Assembly: GCA_020845475.1 (NCBI GenBank)
Contig: JADLFN010000073.1
Coordinates: forward strand, 16,942-80,941
Source of the DNA: Planctomycetota bacterium
GTDB lineage: Bacteria; Planctomycetota; UBA8742; UBA2392
Reading direction: 5' to 3'
DNA: 64,000 nucleotides
Every line of letters starts with the position of its first letter. Within the stretch, counting starts at the first letter, position 1. The position numbers were made by a program, and so were the translations under genes. Of this stretch, positions 1 through 8,661 are shown piece by piece. The notes below the pieces were generated by a model that saw nothing but the letters and a program-made list of their open reading frames with translations, made no database searches and had not been told where the DNA came from.

Positions 1-23
1 ATAGCAGAGTCTGGAGTTCGCGG

Positions 24-1385
24 CTACTTGATGCGTGGCAGGCCGAGGTCGGTCAAATATTGGTTGACGATCATCAGGGCAAAGGCCACCACGCCCAGGA
101 ACATCAGCAGATACATGGCTACTATGAAAACGGTGTATCCGGAAATCGCAAACCTCGGCGGAGGCGGTGACTTGAGCTTGACCTCGGTTTCTTTGGCGAT
201 GATGCTGCGTGTGGCCACTCGGCGCTCGCCCGGGTCGTTTTCTTCCTGAACCTCGGCGGTCGACTTGCGAATGAAATGCATCTGCGCCGACGCTTTTTCG
301 CCGCGCGAGGCGATAGCGGCGGCCGCCTGTTCAGCGGCGGTTGTGGCGGCCGGGGGCAAAGAGCTTTCGCTGGTGGCTTCAGGAAGCTGCACCGGATCGG
401 CGGGCAGGGCTTCATCAATCGCTTCAGGTGTGCCGTTCCGGTGAACGACAACTTCCTTGTGGAGGTTCGTCGGGAACGTGAGGTTGCTCAGGGTTCCTTC
501 TGCCGGCGCAAGCGCGCTGGCGGCTGCAACCTGAGACTGCCGGGCCGATTCCTGGCGCTGTGCCTCTTCGAGGAATTTCTCAAGCTCCGCCACTTCGTTG
601 GTGCTGCCCAGCTGCGGCATGAGGCGCCGGCTGATGCCCTTCTTCACGCGCGCGGCTTCTGCTGCCGAACGCAGGCTATCTAGGTAGGCCGTGCTGCTGG
701 AGGAGCGCAAGTCGCGATATGAAATTGAACGCGTCTTGCTTGCCGATGCGGTGGGCGGTGCGAAGTGGCCCGAGTTCCCCACGGGGGAAAGCGCGCCTGC
801 CGGCGCCACCCAGCTTTCGAAGATCTTTTTCTTGCCGCGCTCGAGGCGTTCGCGCCGGCGAATCTTGGTTTCGCCAGTCAGACTGTGGCCCACGCGCCCC
901 AATTTGAGTTTGTTCGTGCCAAAGGCGGTAGATTGCGCGAGATCGCGCTGCTCTGGTTCGCGCCGTGGCAGCGCCTTGGTGGGTTGCGATGCCACGTCTA
1001 GTGGCATCTTCATGGTCGCCTGTTCCGCGACAGAATTGACTGGTGCCGGCGCGGCTTCTTCTCTTGCGGCAGAGTCCGTGATCGGTTTGGCACCGAACAC
1101 GGTGGGCGCGTTGCCATCTGCGGATTGAGGCAGGGTATCGCGCACGAGTTCGGCGAGAACTTCTGTTTGCTTGGCGGCGGTGGACGGCGCGGCCGTCAGT
1201 GCGCTGCCGGCTATCATCTTGCTGCTGTTGGAGGCTTCCGCAGGCGGACTTTGGGTCAGGTATGGCCGCAGATCGGCAATGCCCTTGCCGCAGTTCATGC
1301 ACACGGCGGCATAGTTCCCTTGCACCCACGAAACGGTGAACAGGCTCTGGCAGGAGGGACAACGAATCTCCACCTGTTCTGCCAT
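24..1385 (-). CDS. Zinc-ribbon (MJ0042-type) single-pass membrane protein
   Basis: A 453-residue protein. The N-terminus has two Cys pairs (CPSC near residue 9 and CMNCG near residue 30), the pattern of MJ0042-type zinc ribbons. A long low-complexity middle rich in Ala, Pro, Ser, Glu and Arg follows, then one hydrophobic segment near the C-terminus (YTVFIVAMYLLMFLGVVAFA) and a short tail. The likely topology is a cytoplasmic zinc ribbon with a C-terminal membrane anchor. I chose the ATG at 1385 because the zinc ribbon begins directly after it; a start at 1478 would overlap the divergent rnhC start codon. The biochemical role is unknown. Confidence 0.7.
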   Translation of the reverse strand: MAEQVEIRCPSCQSLFTVSWVQGNYAAVCMNCGKGIADLRPYLTQSPPAEASNSSKMIAGSALTAAPSTAAKQTEVLAELVRDTLPQSADGNAPTVFGAKPITDSAAREEAAPAPVNSVAEQATMKMPLDVASQPTKALPRREPEQRDLAQSTAFGTNKLKLGRVGHSLTGETKIRRRERLERGKKKIFESWVAPAGALSPVGNSGHFAPPTASASKTRSISYRDLRSSSSTAYLDSLRSAAEAARVKKGISRRLMPQLGSTNEVAELEKFLEEAQRQESARQSQVAAASALAPAEGTLSNLTFPTNLHKEVVVHRNGTPEAIDEALPADPVQLPEATSESSLPPAATTAAEQAAAAIASRGEKASAQMHFIRKSTAEVQEENDPGERRVATRSIIAKETEVKLKSPPPPRFAISGYTVFIVAMYLLMFLGVVAFALMIVNQYLTDLGLPRIK

Positions 1386-1476
1386 GCGCGCTCTCTCGCG
1401 GGTTGGGAACATGATAGCTTTGGCTGGCCGCGCGGGGCGCATTGCATATTGGGCCTCCGTCGCATAGTGTCGGGGC

Positions 1477-2427
1477 ATGGCAGATTTTCCGGCTTATTGC
1501 GCAGACTTGCTCTCCAAGGCCAAAGCTGCGGGTTTTAGCGTGCTGGCCGAACGCAAACTGGACTACGGTCGGCAATTTGAACTCTCAGATGGCGGGGGCG
1601 CCAAGGCCACACTGAGTTGTTACCAGGGCAAAAAGGGATTTTCGTTTGTGGTGGGGGGCAAGCACGCCGCTGTGCTGGGCGAGGCGCTTGGAGGCGGAGT
1701 CTCCGCCAAAGCCGTGCCGGCGGGCGCACAGCTTGACCCATTCAATCTTGGCTTTCCCCGCATTGGCGGCGATGAGTCAGGGAAGGGCGATTTTTTCGGG
1801 CCGCTGGTGGTGGCCGCATTCTATGTAGAAGAAAAGGGCGCCGCGGTGCTGCAAGAGATGGGCGTGGCCGACTGCAAAACGCTCAGCGATGCAGCCGTGG
1901 AACGCCTGGCGGGCTTGCTGGAGCCGGGCAAGCTGACAAAGGGCGGCATCGGCCACGTAATCGCCCTGATGCCGCGCGATTACAATGCGCGTTACGCTGA
2001 CGTCGGCAATCTGAACCTGCTGTTGTCGCAGCTTCACGGCGAGTGCGTCAACGAACTGATGCTGCGCCTGGATCAGGTCAAGAAGCGCCTCGTGCGGCGC
2101 GGCACCCAGGGCCCGCGCGCCGTGCTGATTGACCAGTTTGCGACCAGTACCAGCGCACTGGCTACGGCGCTGAACCTGCCGCCAGGCTGTGACCTCGTGA
2201 CGCGCACGGGCGGCGAAGCGGATATTGCCTGTGCGGCCGCGAGTGTGCTGGCGCGAGCCGAGTTTCTGCGCGCTTTGCGTGCGCTGGGTGCCGAGTACGG
2301 TCAGGATCTCGCGCCGGGTGCGGGCCCGCCCACAATCAAGGCCGCGCGCGAATTCAAGAAGTCCTTTGGCAAGGAAGAACTGGCAAAGGTGGCCAAGACG
2401 CACTTCAAGACCATGGATTCTCTGTAG
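1477..2427 (+). CDS. rnhC: Ribonuclease HIII
   Basis: 316 residues, normal for RNase HIII. It cleaves the RNA strand of RNA:DNA hybrids and acts in primer removal and R-loop clearance. The C-terminal catalytic domain opens with the hallmark PRIGGDESGKGDFFGPLVVA, which carries the first acidic metal ligands. Later acidic residues of the RNase H fold lie in VADCKTLSD and AVLIDQFA. The roughly 90-residue N-terminal region matches the TBP-like substrate-binding domain (DUF3378) that separates HIII from HII. The gene is divergent from the zinc-ribbon protein. ATG 1477 follows a CGGGG stretch that may serve as ribosome binding site. Confidence 0.93.
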   Translation: MADFPAYCADLLSKAKAAGFSVLAERKLDYGRQFELSDGGGAKATLSCYQGKKGFSFVVGGKHAAVLGEALGGGVSAKAVPAGAQLDPFNLGFPRIGGDESGKGDFFGPLVVAAFYVEEKGAAVLQEMGVADCKTLSDAAVERLAGLLEPGKLTKGGIGHVIALMPRDYNARYADVGNLNLLLSQLHGECVNELMLRLDQVKKRLVRRGTQGPRAVLIDQFATSTSALATALNLPPGCDLVTRTGGEADIACAAASVLARAEFLRALRALGAEYGQDLAPGAGPPTIKAAREFKKSFGKEELAKVAKTHFKTMDSL

Positions 2428-2444
2428 GGTTGGAGGCTGCCCGG

Positions 2445-2472
2445 TTGACACCTTGTGCTTCGCAACTACCAT
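2445..2472 (+). promoter_or_regulatory. Sigma70-like promoter upstream of secreted protein
   Basis: A perfect TTGACA (2445-2450) is followed after 16 nt by TACCAT (2467-2472), a 4/6 match to the -10 consensus. It ends 33 nt before the proposed GTG start at 2506, just after rnhC. Read by eye, not tested. Confidence 0.45.
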
Positions 2473-2505
2473 CTGCGCGTCAATTTGCGCCATCATGAGG
2501 TCTGC

Positions 2506-3630
2506 GTGTACCGATTCGCGAAGTACCTGATTCCCTCCTTGCTGCTTGCGGCTGCCGCCCTGATCAGTTTTGTTTCCGCACAGGACGATGGCGCCGTGCC
2601 CGGCCCCAAGCCCTATAAATTCGTGCTCGGCCCGGAACTCAAGGGTGAAGAAGCCAAGAACGCCGTGGTCAAGCCCGCGTTCAAGGCCGTGGCCGACGAC
2701 CAGTTCAATTACGACGTTTACTTCAACGTGCGGCGCAGCGGCGGTACCAGCCAGGGCGGCGCGGGCGGGTTTGCTCGCAGCGAAACCTGGACGGCATTGT
2801 GCAACCTCCTGATGGAAGAAAATGAGCTTGCCGGCCGCAAAGACCTGCGCGCGGCTTTCCGCTATGACGCTTTGTTCTTTGACCTCACGGACGGCGACGC
2901 TGATTACTCCGGGTATGTCGGGCCTGCCAGCGGTGAAGGCGGCGAGCGCAAAGCGGCGACTTTCTGGAAGGTCGGCAAAGACGGCACGCGCACGACGGCC
3001 TATGCCATCCCGGGCTGGACGGGCGTGAGCAGTAACGGTGTTGAAGGTGCGCGAAGCACGCAATCCGTCGGGGCCAATGCCTCGGCATGGTTCAGCGTTT
3101 CGGGTGCTGGCCGCGTTTACGACGAGCTCTATTTTGCCGAGTACGATTCCGCTGACCAGCGCAGCTACCCTGCGCGCCTGCTGGATCCGGTGCACATCGC
3201 CCTGGGCCTGATGCCTGAGTTCGCGCCCGACGCCAGCGTGCAGTTGAACGGAACGACCACCGTACGCCGCCGCATGCCCATGGGATCACTGCCCGGTGCC
3301 ACAGTCGATTACGAGCTCACCTACACGCTGGAAAGAGTTTATGGCACGCAGGCTGATCCCACCTGCGCGCAGTTCAAATTCAGCGCCAAACCGGTTACAT
3401 CAGCCCAGAGCACAGACCTGGATGCCCAATGGAGCATCCGTTTCACCGCGCCGGAGATTGTGGATGGCCTGCTGGTCTATGATCTGGTTAAGGGCGTGGC
3501 CGCCATCGTGCGTTACAAGTATGCGCTCAAGGGTGAGCTTGTCGGGCGCGGTTCGGGCGCACCGGCATCGAATTTTGTGTGCGAGGCTGAGTTTTCAGCC
3601 TCGCTGAGGAAAGAATCGAAGTCAAAATAG
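2506..3630 (+). CDS. Secreted protein of unknown function
   Basis: 374 residues from a GTG start. GTG 2506 is preceded by a TGAGG ribosome binding site with about 7 nt spacing and puts a classical Sec signal at the very N-terminus (YRFAKYLIPSLLLAAAAL, then cleavage near VSAQ). A GTG start at 2455 is possible but would add an unlikely polar leader. The mature part looks beta-rich, with many Thr, Tyr and Val strands and no Cys-based or catalytic motif that I recognise. It probably acts in the periplasm or outside the cell. A promoter-like sequence at 2445-2472 suggests its own transcription. Confidence 0.6.
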   Translation: MYRFAKYLIPSLLLAAAALISFVSAQDDGAVPGPKPYKFVLGPELKGEEAKNAVVKPAFKAVADDQFNYDVYFNVRRSGGTSQGGAGGFARSETWTALCNLLMEENELAGRKDLRAAFRYDALFFDLTDGDADYSGYVGPASGEGGERKAATFWKVGKDGTRTTAYAIPGWTGVSSNGVEGARSTQSVGANASAWFSVSGAGRVYDELYFAEYDSADQRSYPARLLDPVHIALGLMPEFAPDASVQLNGTTTVRRRMPMGSLPGATVDYELTYTLERVYGTQADPTCAQFKFSAKPVTSAQSTDLDAQWSIRFTAPEIVDGLLVYDLVKGVAAIVRYKYALKGELVGRGSGAPASNFVCEAEFSASLRKESKSK

Positions 3631-3764
3631 GAGGTTTCGCCGGAGTCATTGCGCGTCGTGGAGCCGACCAGCCTGCCCAAGGGCATACAGGTCCGCGCCA
3701 TTTCGCGAAGACTCCGGCGAGGCCAACGAGCGGCAGGCCGGCGCGGCTTGCCAAGGAGAGACTG

Positions 3765-4562
3765 ATTTTTCACGAGGACGCGTCTCGGCCGCAGGCCGAC
3801 GCAGAAGAACCCCGGGAAACGACCCCCGGCGGAGAGCATAGCCGCGAGCGCAAGCCGGCGGCGCCCCAACAGCCGCCGGATCGATACCGCCTGAGATTTG
3901 AAAAGCGCGGAGCGCTCAAGTTCATTTCCCATCATGACCTGATGCGGACTTTTGAGCTGGCGTTGCGCCGCGGTGGCATTGACGTTGCCCACTCCAGGGG
4001 ATTCAACCCGCGACCGAAACTTTCCTTCGCCATGGCCTTGCCGCTGGGCGTGGAATCTCTTGACGAGATCCTCGACATTGACCTCGCCACGCCTCTGCCT
4101 CCGCAGACACTGCTTGAAGTGCTTCAGAAACAGATGCCTGCGGGGATCCGCTTGCGCGAATGCCGCAACGCCCATGGCCGGCCACGGGTCACGGCCTGCG
4201 AGTTTGAAATCGACCTCGAACTCGATGCGGCGGCGCTGGCCGCATTGCAGGAGCGGTTGGCCGCGTTCCTGGCCGGGGGCGCGGTCATGCACACGCGCCA
4301 CAAGGGCCCCGGCAAAAGGGCGCGTGTGCTGGATGCGCGCGGCCATACGCTGGAGGCTAAGCTTGACGCGTCAAGATTGTTCCTGCGCATTGCGTTTTCG
4401 CCGCAGGGTGGAATGAAGCCGACCGACTTGCTGGAAGTGCTGGGCGAAGATGCGCTCGCGCACCGGATTGTGAAAACGAAGACCATTTACGAAGAGGGCG
4501 CCGCACTGAGCGGCGATGAACAACAGGCGCAAAGCGCCGAAAGAACGGAAGAACATGAGTAA
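3765..4562 (+). CDS. TIGR03936/DUF2344 radical-SAM-linked protein, start uncertain
   Basis: The DUF2344 domain is clear: YRLRFEKRGALKFISHHDL, then GFNPRPKLSFAMALPLGVES. The family is usually encoded beside or fused to a B12-type radical SAM protein and often precedes rne/rng, as here. The first in-frame ATG (3942) lies inside the conserved domain and would delete its first strand, and the frame has no GTG or TTG between 3630 and 3942. The frame is open upstream, and AAGGAGAG (3753-3760) sits 4-6 nt before in-frame CTG 3762 and ATT 3765. I therefore place the start at 3765 (265 aa) on a non-standard codon; a frameshift is the alternative. The 3631-3764 stretch holds no other convincing gene, only a 38-codon TTG ORF at 3649-3765 behind GGAGG. 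The 3' end overlaps the RNase G gene by 8 nt. Confidence 0.7.
   Translation: MFHEDASRPQADAEEPRETTPGGEHSRERKPAAPQQPPDRYRLRFEKRGALKFISHHDLMRTFELALRRGGIDVAHSRGFNPRPKLSFAMALPLGVESLDEILDIDLATPLPPQTLLEVLQKQMPAGIRLRECRNAHGRPRVTACEFEIDLELDAAALAALQERLAAFLAGGAVMHTRHKGPGKRARVLDARGHTLEAKLDASRLFLRIAFSPQGGMKPTDLLEVLGEDALAHRIVKTKTIYEEGAALSGDEQQAQSAERTEEHE
4362..4375. repeat. Intragenic palindrome CTTGACGCGTCAAG
   Basis: A perfect 14-bp palindrome inside the DUF2344 gene. Its 12-bp core TTGACGCGTCAA recurs at 56435-56446 and 57561-57572. Looser TTGAC-spacer-GTCAA forms occur at 28166, 56954 and 62991. Confidence 0.6.
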
Positions 4563-7500
4563 GAAAATTCTGATGAACGTGGCGGAAGGCGACGAGTGCC
4601 GCATTGCCGTAGTGGAAGACGGCCGGCTGTTTGAGTACTTCGTGGACCGCCCTTCGCAGCTCAAGCACCTGGGCAATATTTACAAAGGCATCGTCAGCAA
4701 CGTCGAGCCCGGTATTCAGGCGGCATTCATTGACCTGGGCCTGGATCGCAACGGCTTTCTGCATGTCAGCGACACGTTGCAGGCCTACTCGCGCACCCAG
4801 AGCGTGACCGAGCTGTACCACCAAGTCACGCGCGCCTCCGGCGCATCCGAGATGCCGCCCTACAGCGATCAAGTGCCGCCGCAGGAAGTGAAGGAGGAAG
4901 GCGGTTTCACGGAAGAGGCAGAGTCACAAGATGAAACGTCTGCGCAGTCAGTGGACGCCGGTTCGGAATCCGGCCAGGCCGAAGACAGCAGCGAAATCGA
5001 CGAAGCGGCAAAGGAGCGTGAAGAGCCGGCATTTCTCGACAACCTCACGCAGGTTACGCCCGGCCACAACGTGACACACTCGCCCACGGAAGTGCTGGCC
5101 GATCGTGGCGTCAGCGGCCGCATGCCCGCAATCAGGCCCATCGAGCAGCCTCAACAAGCGCCAGCGCAGCCCGTTGATATGCCCCGGGAAGCAGAACAGC
5201 CTCCCGAGCCCGACGTGGTTCCCGGCAAGGTGAGCGAGCACGAGGATTTGGGCCTCGTGCCGCAGCCGAAGCAGCATCGCAAGAAGCGTGACCCGCTGGC
5301 GCTGTTTCAAGCGCCGCCCGCCGCCACGGATTTCAAGTTGCCGGCACCGCCCAAGAAGAAGCGTTCGGGCATGTTCCATGCTGTCCCCGCCCCCCAGGAT
5401 TCGCCGGCAAGCGAAACCAAGCCCGCCGACGAGGTGCCCAAGGACGCCAACGGAAGCTTCGATCGCGATGGCAATCCCGGCGGCGATGACGGCACGAGTG
5501 CGCCCCCGCGACGCTTCATGCGCGGCCCACTTCCCAAAGTCCAGAACCTGCTCAAGCGCGGACAGGAAGTGATGGTGCAGGTCACCAAGGCCAGCCAGGG
5601 AGGCAAGGGCCCGGGCTTGAGCACCTACCTGAGCCTGCCCGGCCGCTACATGGTGCTGATGCCGAATTCGAACAAGGGCGGCGTTTCGCGCAAGATCGAC
5701 GATGATTCCCAGCGCGACAACCTTCGCAAGATGCTCGACTCGCTGCCCGTGCCCGAGGGCATGGGCGTGGTGATCCGCACGGCGGCCATTGGCCGCACCT
5801 TTGACGAACTATCGCGCGATCTGAATTACCTGTTGCGCCTTTGGAATGTCATCGTGCAGCGCATTCACGAAGCGCCCGCGCCCGCATTGATCTACGCCGA
5901 CACCGACCCGGCGATTCGCGCCGTGCGCGACTACTTCACGGCTGATACCGACGAAATCATCATCGACGACAAATCGGCCTACGAGCGCGTGCTGGCGTTC
6001 TTTGATACCACCATGCCCAGCTTCAAGGAGCGCGTGAAGCTGTACGAGAAGGAAGTCCCGCTCTTTTATGCCGAGGGCATCGAAACGCAGATTGACCACA
6101 TCTTCGACAAGAAGGTGCCCCTGAAATCAGGCGGCTATCTTTACATTGAGCAAACCGAGGCGCTCGTCGCCATTGACGTCAACTCCGGCAAGTTCACCAG
6201 CGCCGGCGACGCCGAGCAGACGGCCTATCGCACCAACCTTGAGGCGATTCCCGAGATCGTGCGCCAGCTTCGCTTGCGCGACCTTGGCGGCATCATCTGC
6301 AACGATTTCATCGACATGCTTGGCGCATCGCACCGCGCCGACATCGAAAACGCGCTCAAGCGCGAACTGCGCAAGGATCGCGCCCGCACCAAGATTGCGC
6401 GTATGAGTCCCTTTGGCGTGATGGAAATGACGCGCCAGCGCGTGCGCCCCTCGATTCGCGCCTACACCTATGTGCCCTGCCCGACGTGCACGGGCTCGGG
6501 TCACGTTCGCTCGGCCGAAACGCTGTGCCTGACACTGATTCGCCAGATGAAGCTGGCGCTGAGCGAGGAGCGGGTCAAATCGCTGATGGTGCAGGTGCAC
6601 CCGCATGTTCTCTCTCACCTGCACAGCGAGTTCCGCGAGGACATGGATCAGCTCGAAGAGAAGTACGACAAGCGCATCATCTTCGAATACGCCCGCGACC
6701 TCGTGCTCGGCGACGCGCGCATCTTCTACGTCAACGATCGCGATCTGCGCGTGCTTTACGACCTTGATCAGCGCATCAACCAGTTCGTCAAGGAAGCCGA
6801 ACACCAGAGCAAGGTCAACGTGCCTTTGCCGCCCGCGAGCCTTGGCGTGGCCGGACAGCCCGAGCCCGACGTGCGCTTCAGCGATCGTCGCGGCGGCCGC
6901 CGCGGCGGCAAGCGCCAGCGCGATCGCGACCTTGAGCGCCAGGCCAAAATGCTTCGCACCAGCAGTGAAAACGCAAAGGCCGTTCCCAGTTTTGGCGCTG
7001 AAATGCCGGAGTTGCCGGCCGCGCCTGCCGGTACTCCCGCGCCCGCTCCTGCCAACGGAAACGGCCAGCAGCGCGACCGCTTCCGTGACCGCCGTGATCG
7101 CGGCCGACGTCGTGACCGCCACGGTGCACCGCAGCACAACACGGCTGTATCCCAAGGTGCAGGGGGCACTCCCGCCCAGGTTTCGCCCGAGCCAACCATC
7201 GACGCGGCACCCGCGGGCCCTCAAGCGTCGCAGCCGACGGATGGCGCGCAGTCTTCGCACGCGCTCCAGGCAAACGGAAGTGCAGGCCGCCCCTTTGACC
7301 CCGCAACAGGCAAATCACTGGACAATTCCCAGGGCAAGCGGCGTCGGGGCCGTCGCGGCGGCCGCCGCAGGCGCGAGCGTGAGGAACGCCGCCGCCAGAT
7401 GATTGCACAAGGTCAGCCCGGTCAACAAGGGCAGCCGATCATGCCTGGCCAACCTGTCAGCCAGCCGCAGGAAGTCGTAGCGCCGGCGCCAGTCGTCAGC

Positions 7501-7797
7501 GCGCCAACGCCGCAGGCCGAACCTCAGGAGGTTTCGTCCGCTGCCCCGGTCACGCAATCTTTGCCGGCAGCCGCCACGGATGCTCCGGCGAAGAAGGGCC
7601 GCACCGGTCGCCGCACCAAGGCGGAAGCCGCGCAGATCGAAACCGCAGCCGCCGAGCCAAAGAAGCGCGCGCCACGCAAAAAGCCCGAAGCTGCACCCAA
7701 GCGGGCAGCACGCAAGAAACCTGAAGGCGAAGAAAAGGCCACGAAGAAGGCCGCAGCCAAGAAGCCCGCAGTCAAGAAAACGGCCAGGAAAAAGTGA
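4555..7797 (+). CDS. rng: Ribonuclease E/G family protein with S1-domain insert and H1-like tail
   Basis: 1080 residues; endoribonuclease for rRNA maturation and mRNA turnover. ATG 4555 overlaps the upstream gene by 8 nt and has a GGAAG ribosome binding site. An S1-type domain starts at about residue 35 (GIVSNVEPGIQAAFIDLG) and is interrupted by a roughly 240-residue acidic, proline-rich insert before resuming near residue 332 (NLLKRGQEVMVQVTKAS). The DNase-I-like catalytic core has both metal Asp residues, D541 in AIDVNSGKF and D584 in NDFIDML. The Zn-link CPTC (642-645) follows; these spacings (43 and 101 residues) equal those of E. coli RNase E. After about residue 790 the protein is Arg/Gly- then Lys/Ala/Pro-rich and ends like histone H1 (KKAAAKKPAVKKTARKK), probably binding RNA or scaffolding other proteins. 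rne and rng cannot be firmly separated. Confidence 0.9.
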   Translation: MSKKILMNVAEGDECRIAVVEDGRLFEYFVDRPSQLKHLGNIYKGIVSNVEPGIQAAFIDLGLDRNGFLHVSDTLQAYSRTQSVTELYHQVTRASGASEMPPYSDQVPPQEVKEEGGFTEEAESQDETSAQSVDAGSESGQAEDSSEIDEAAKEREEPAFLDNLTQVTPGHNVTHSPTEVLADRGVSGRMPAIRPIEQPQQAPAQPVDMPREAEQPPEPDVVPGKVSEHEDLGLVPQPKQHRKKRDPLALFQAPPAATDFKLPAPPKKKRSGMFHAVPAPQDSPASETKPADEVPKDANGSFDRDGNPGGDDGTSAPPRRFMRGPLPKVQNLLKRGQEVMVQVTKASQGGKGPGLSTYLSLPGRYMVLMPNSNKGGVSRKIDDDSQRDNLRKMLDSLPVPEGMGVVIRTAAIGRTFDELSRDLNYLLRLWNVIVQRIHEAPAPALIYADTDPAIRAVRDYFTADTDEIIIDDKSAYERVLAFFDTTMPSFKERVKLYEKEVPLFYAEGIETQIDHIFDKKVPLKSGGYLYIEQTEALVAIDVNSGKFTSAGDAEQTAYRTNLEAIPEIVRQLRLRDLGGIICNDFIDMLGASHRADIENALKRELRKDRARTKIARMSPFGVMEMTRQRVRPSIRAYTYVPCPTCTGSGHVRSAETLCLTLIRQMKLALSEERVKSLMVQVHPHVLSHLHSEFREDMDQLEEKYDKRIIFEYARDLVLGDARIFYVNDRDLRVLYDLDQRINQFVKEAEHQSKVNVPLPPASLGVAGQPEPDVRFSDRRGGRRGGKRQRDRDLERQAKMLRTSSENAKAVPSFGAEMPELPAAPAGTPAPAPANGNGQQRDRFRDRRDRGRRRDRHGAPQHNTAVSQGAGGTPAQVSPEPTIDAAPAGPQASQPTDGAQSSHALQANGSAGRPFDPATGKSLDNSQGKRRRGRRGGRRRREREERRRQMIAQGQPGQQGQPIMPGQPVSQPQEVVAPAPVVSAPTPQAEPQEVSSAAPVTQSLPAAATDAPAKKGRTGRRTKAEAAQIETAAAEPKKRAPRKKPEAAPKRAARKKPEGEEKATKKAAAKKPAVKKTARKK

Positions 7798-7805
7798 GTG
7801 AGTTT

Positions 7806-7825
7806 GGGGCGGCCCTGGCCGCCCC
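7806..7825 (+). terminator. Hairpin after RNase G gene
   Basis: GGGGCGGCC, a 2-nt loop CT, and GGCCGCCCC form a 9-bp stem 9 nt after the stop codon, followed by the T-containing TGCTCTTTG. Probable terminator; the T-tract is weak. Confidence 0.5.
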
Positions 7826-7896
7826 TGCTCTTTGTCATTCGCGCATTGCGTCTGGCGCGGCTACAATAGCCGCGTCCAAACTTTCGGGAGGCTGTC

Positions 7897-8049
7897 ATGG
7901 CGGAACAGAAAAAGAAGGGTTCAAGCCCGGTCAAGCTGCTGGTTCTGTTGATACTTGTGGTCGCGGCTGCCGGCATTCTGGGCTGGGCTGCGCCCAATAC
8001 GCCGGTGATCGGGCCGGCCGTGACCTCCATCCGCAACATGATGAAGTAG
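7897..8049 (+). CDS. Small membrane protein (50 aa), short paralogue of the next gene
   Basis: A 50-residue protein starting at ATG 7897 behind a strong GGGAGG ribosome binding site. It has a Lys-rich start (MAEQKKKG), one membrane helix (KLLVLLILVVAAAGILGW) and a short tail with APNTPVIGP. The next gene begins with the same plan: Lys-rich start, helix ending VLGW, then PETPYIGP. The two are clearly related over their first 50 residues, so this looks like the membrane anchor alone, without the exported domain. They are separated by 12 nt and probably cotranscribed. Function unknown. Confidence 0.7.
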   Translation: MAEQKKKGSSPVKLLVLLILVVAAAGILGWAAPNTPVIGPAVTSIRNMMK

Positions 8050-8061
8050 CCGGAGCCGGCG

Positions 8062-8661
8062 ATGGGCGACGACAAGAAAAAAAAGAGCGGCTCCAAGGCG
8101 GGCTTGTTGCTGGTAGCGCTGCTGGGCTGCGTCGCGGGCGTGGGTGTGCTTGGCTGGATGCGCCCTGAAACGCCATACATCGGCCCTTTGGTGGCCTCGA
8201 TATTCAAGCAGGCGGCAGCGGTGGGCAATGGCGAGGGCACCTACTCCGTGAAGATCGGGGAGTTGCGCTTCTCTGACGCCGAATTCAAAGAAGGCGAGAA
8301 CCTCGACTTGCAAGTGAAGATCTACCGTGTGGATGCTGAAGGCAAGCGCGCGGGCGAAGCGCTTTACGACACCGGCAAGTACGGCGAGCGTCTTGTGCAG
8401 GCCGGCAACAAGGAGAAGCCTTTGGTGGTTCGCTGGCCCGACAACGCTGTTGCGATCGACTGGAAGCGTGGCCAGGAATTCCTGATCGAAGTGTGGGATA
8501 TGAAGGGTAGTGACACGCTCTTGATTGAGCGCCGCACGGAGAAATCGGCGGGTTTCCCGCTGAGTGGTCAGATAACGTTCGCGCAAGTTAATGGCCACGA
8601 CGCGCGCGACGCCAAGGGCAACTACATCAAGTTTGACGCCTCGCCCACGAGCGGAAAATGA
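8062..8661 (+). CDS. Membrane-anchored protein with exported domain
   Basis: 199 residues. Lys-rich N-terminus, one membrane helix ([19 protein letters not shown]), then a roughly 145-residue domain with alternating strands ([36 protein letters not shown]) that looks like a beta-sandwich of C2-like type; this assignment is by appearance only. It is related to the preceding 50-residue protein over the anchor. The stop overlaps the kdsA start by 4 nt, so translation is coupled to KDO-8-P synthesis, which may hint at an envelope role. Function not recognised. Confidence 0.65.
   Translation: MGDDKKKKSGSKAGLLLVALLGCVAGVGVLGWMRPETPYIGPLVASIFKQAAAVGNGEGTYSVKIGELRFSDAEFKEGENLDLQVKIYRVDAEGKRAGEALYDTGKYGERLVQAGNKEKPLVVRWPDNAVAIDWKRGQEFLIEVWDMKGSDTLLIERRTEKSAGFPLSGQITFAQVNGHDARDAKGNYIKFDASPTSGK

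Noticed and set aside
1777..3195. Long minus-strand open frame opposite rnhC and the secreted protein
   Set aside because: It is antisense to two well-supported genes, is low-complexity and lacks a start signal; long antisense frames are expected in GC-rich DNA.
3649..3765. 38-codon TTG ORF with GGAGG upstream before the DUF2344 gene
   Set aside because: Arg-rich and not protein-like; kept only as an alternative explanation for the missing start.
6127..7260. Minus-strand open frame opposite the RNase G gene
   Set aside because: Arg/Ala-rich shadow of the real coding frame, whose catalytic motifs are intact.
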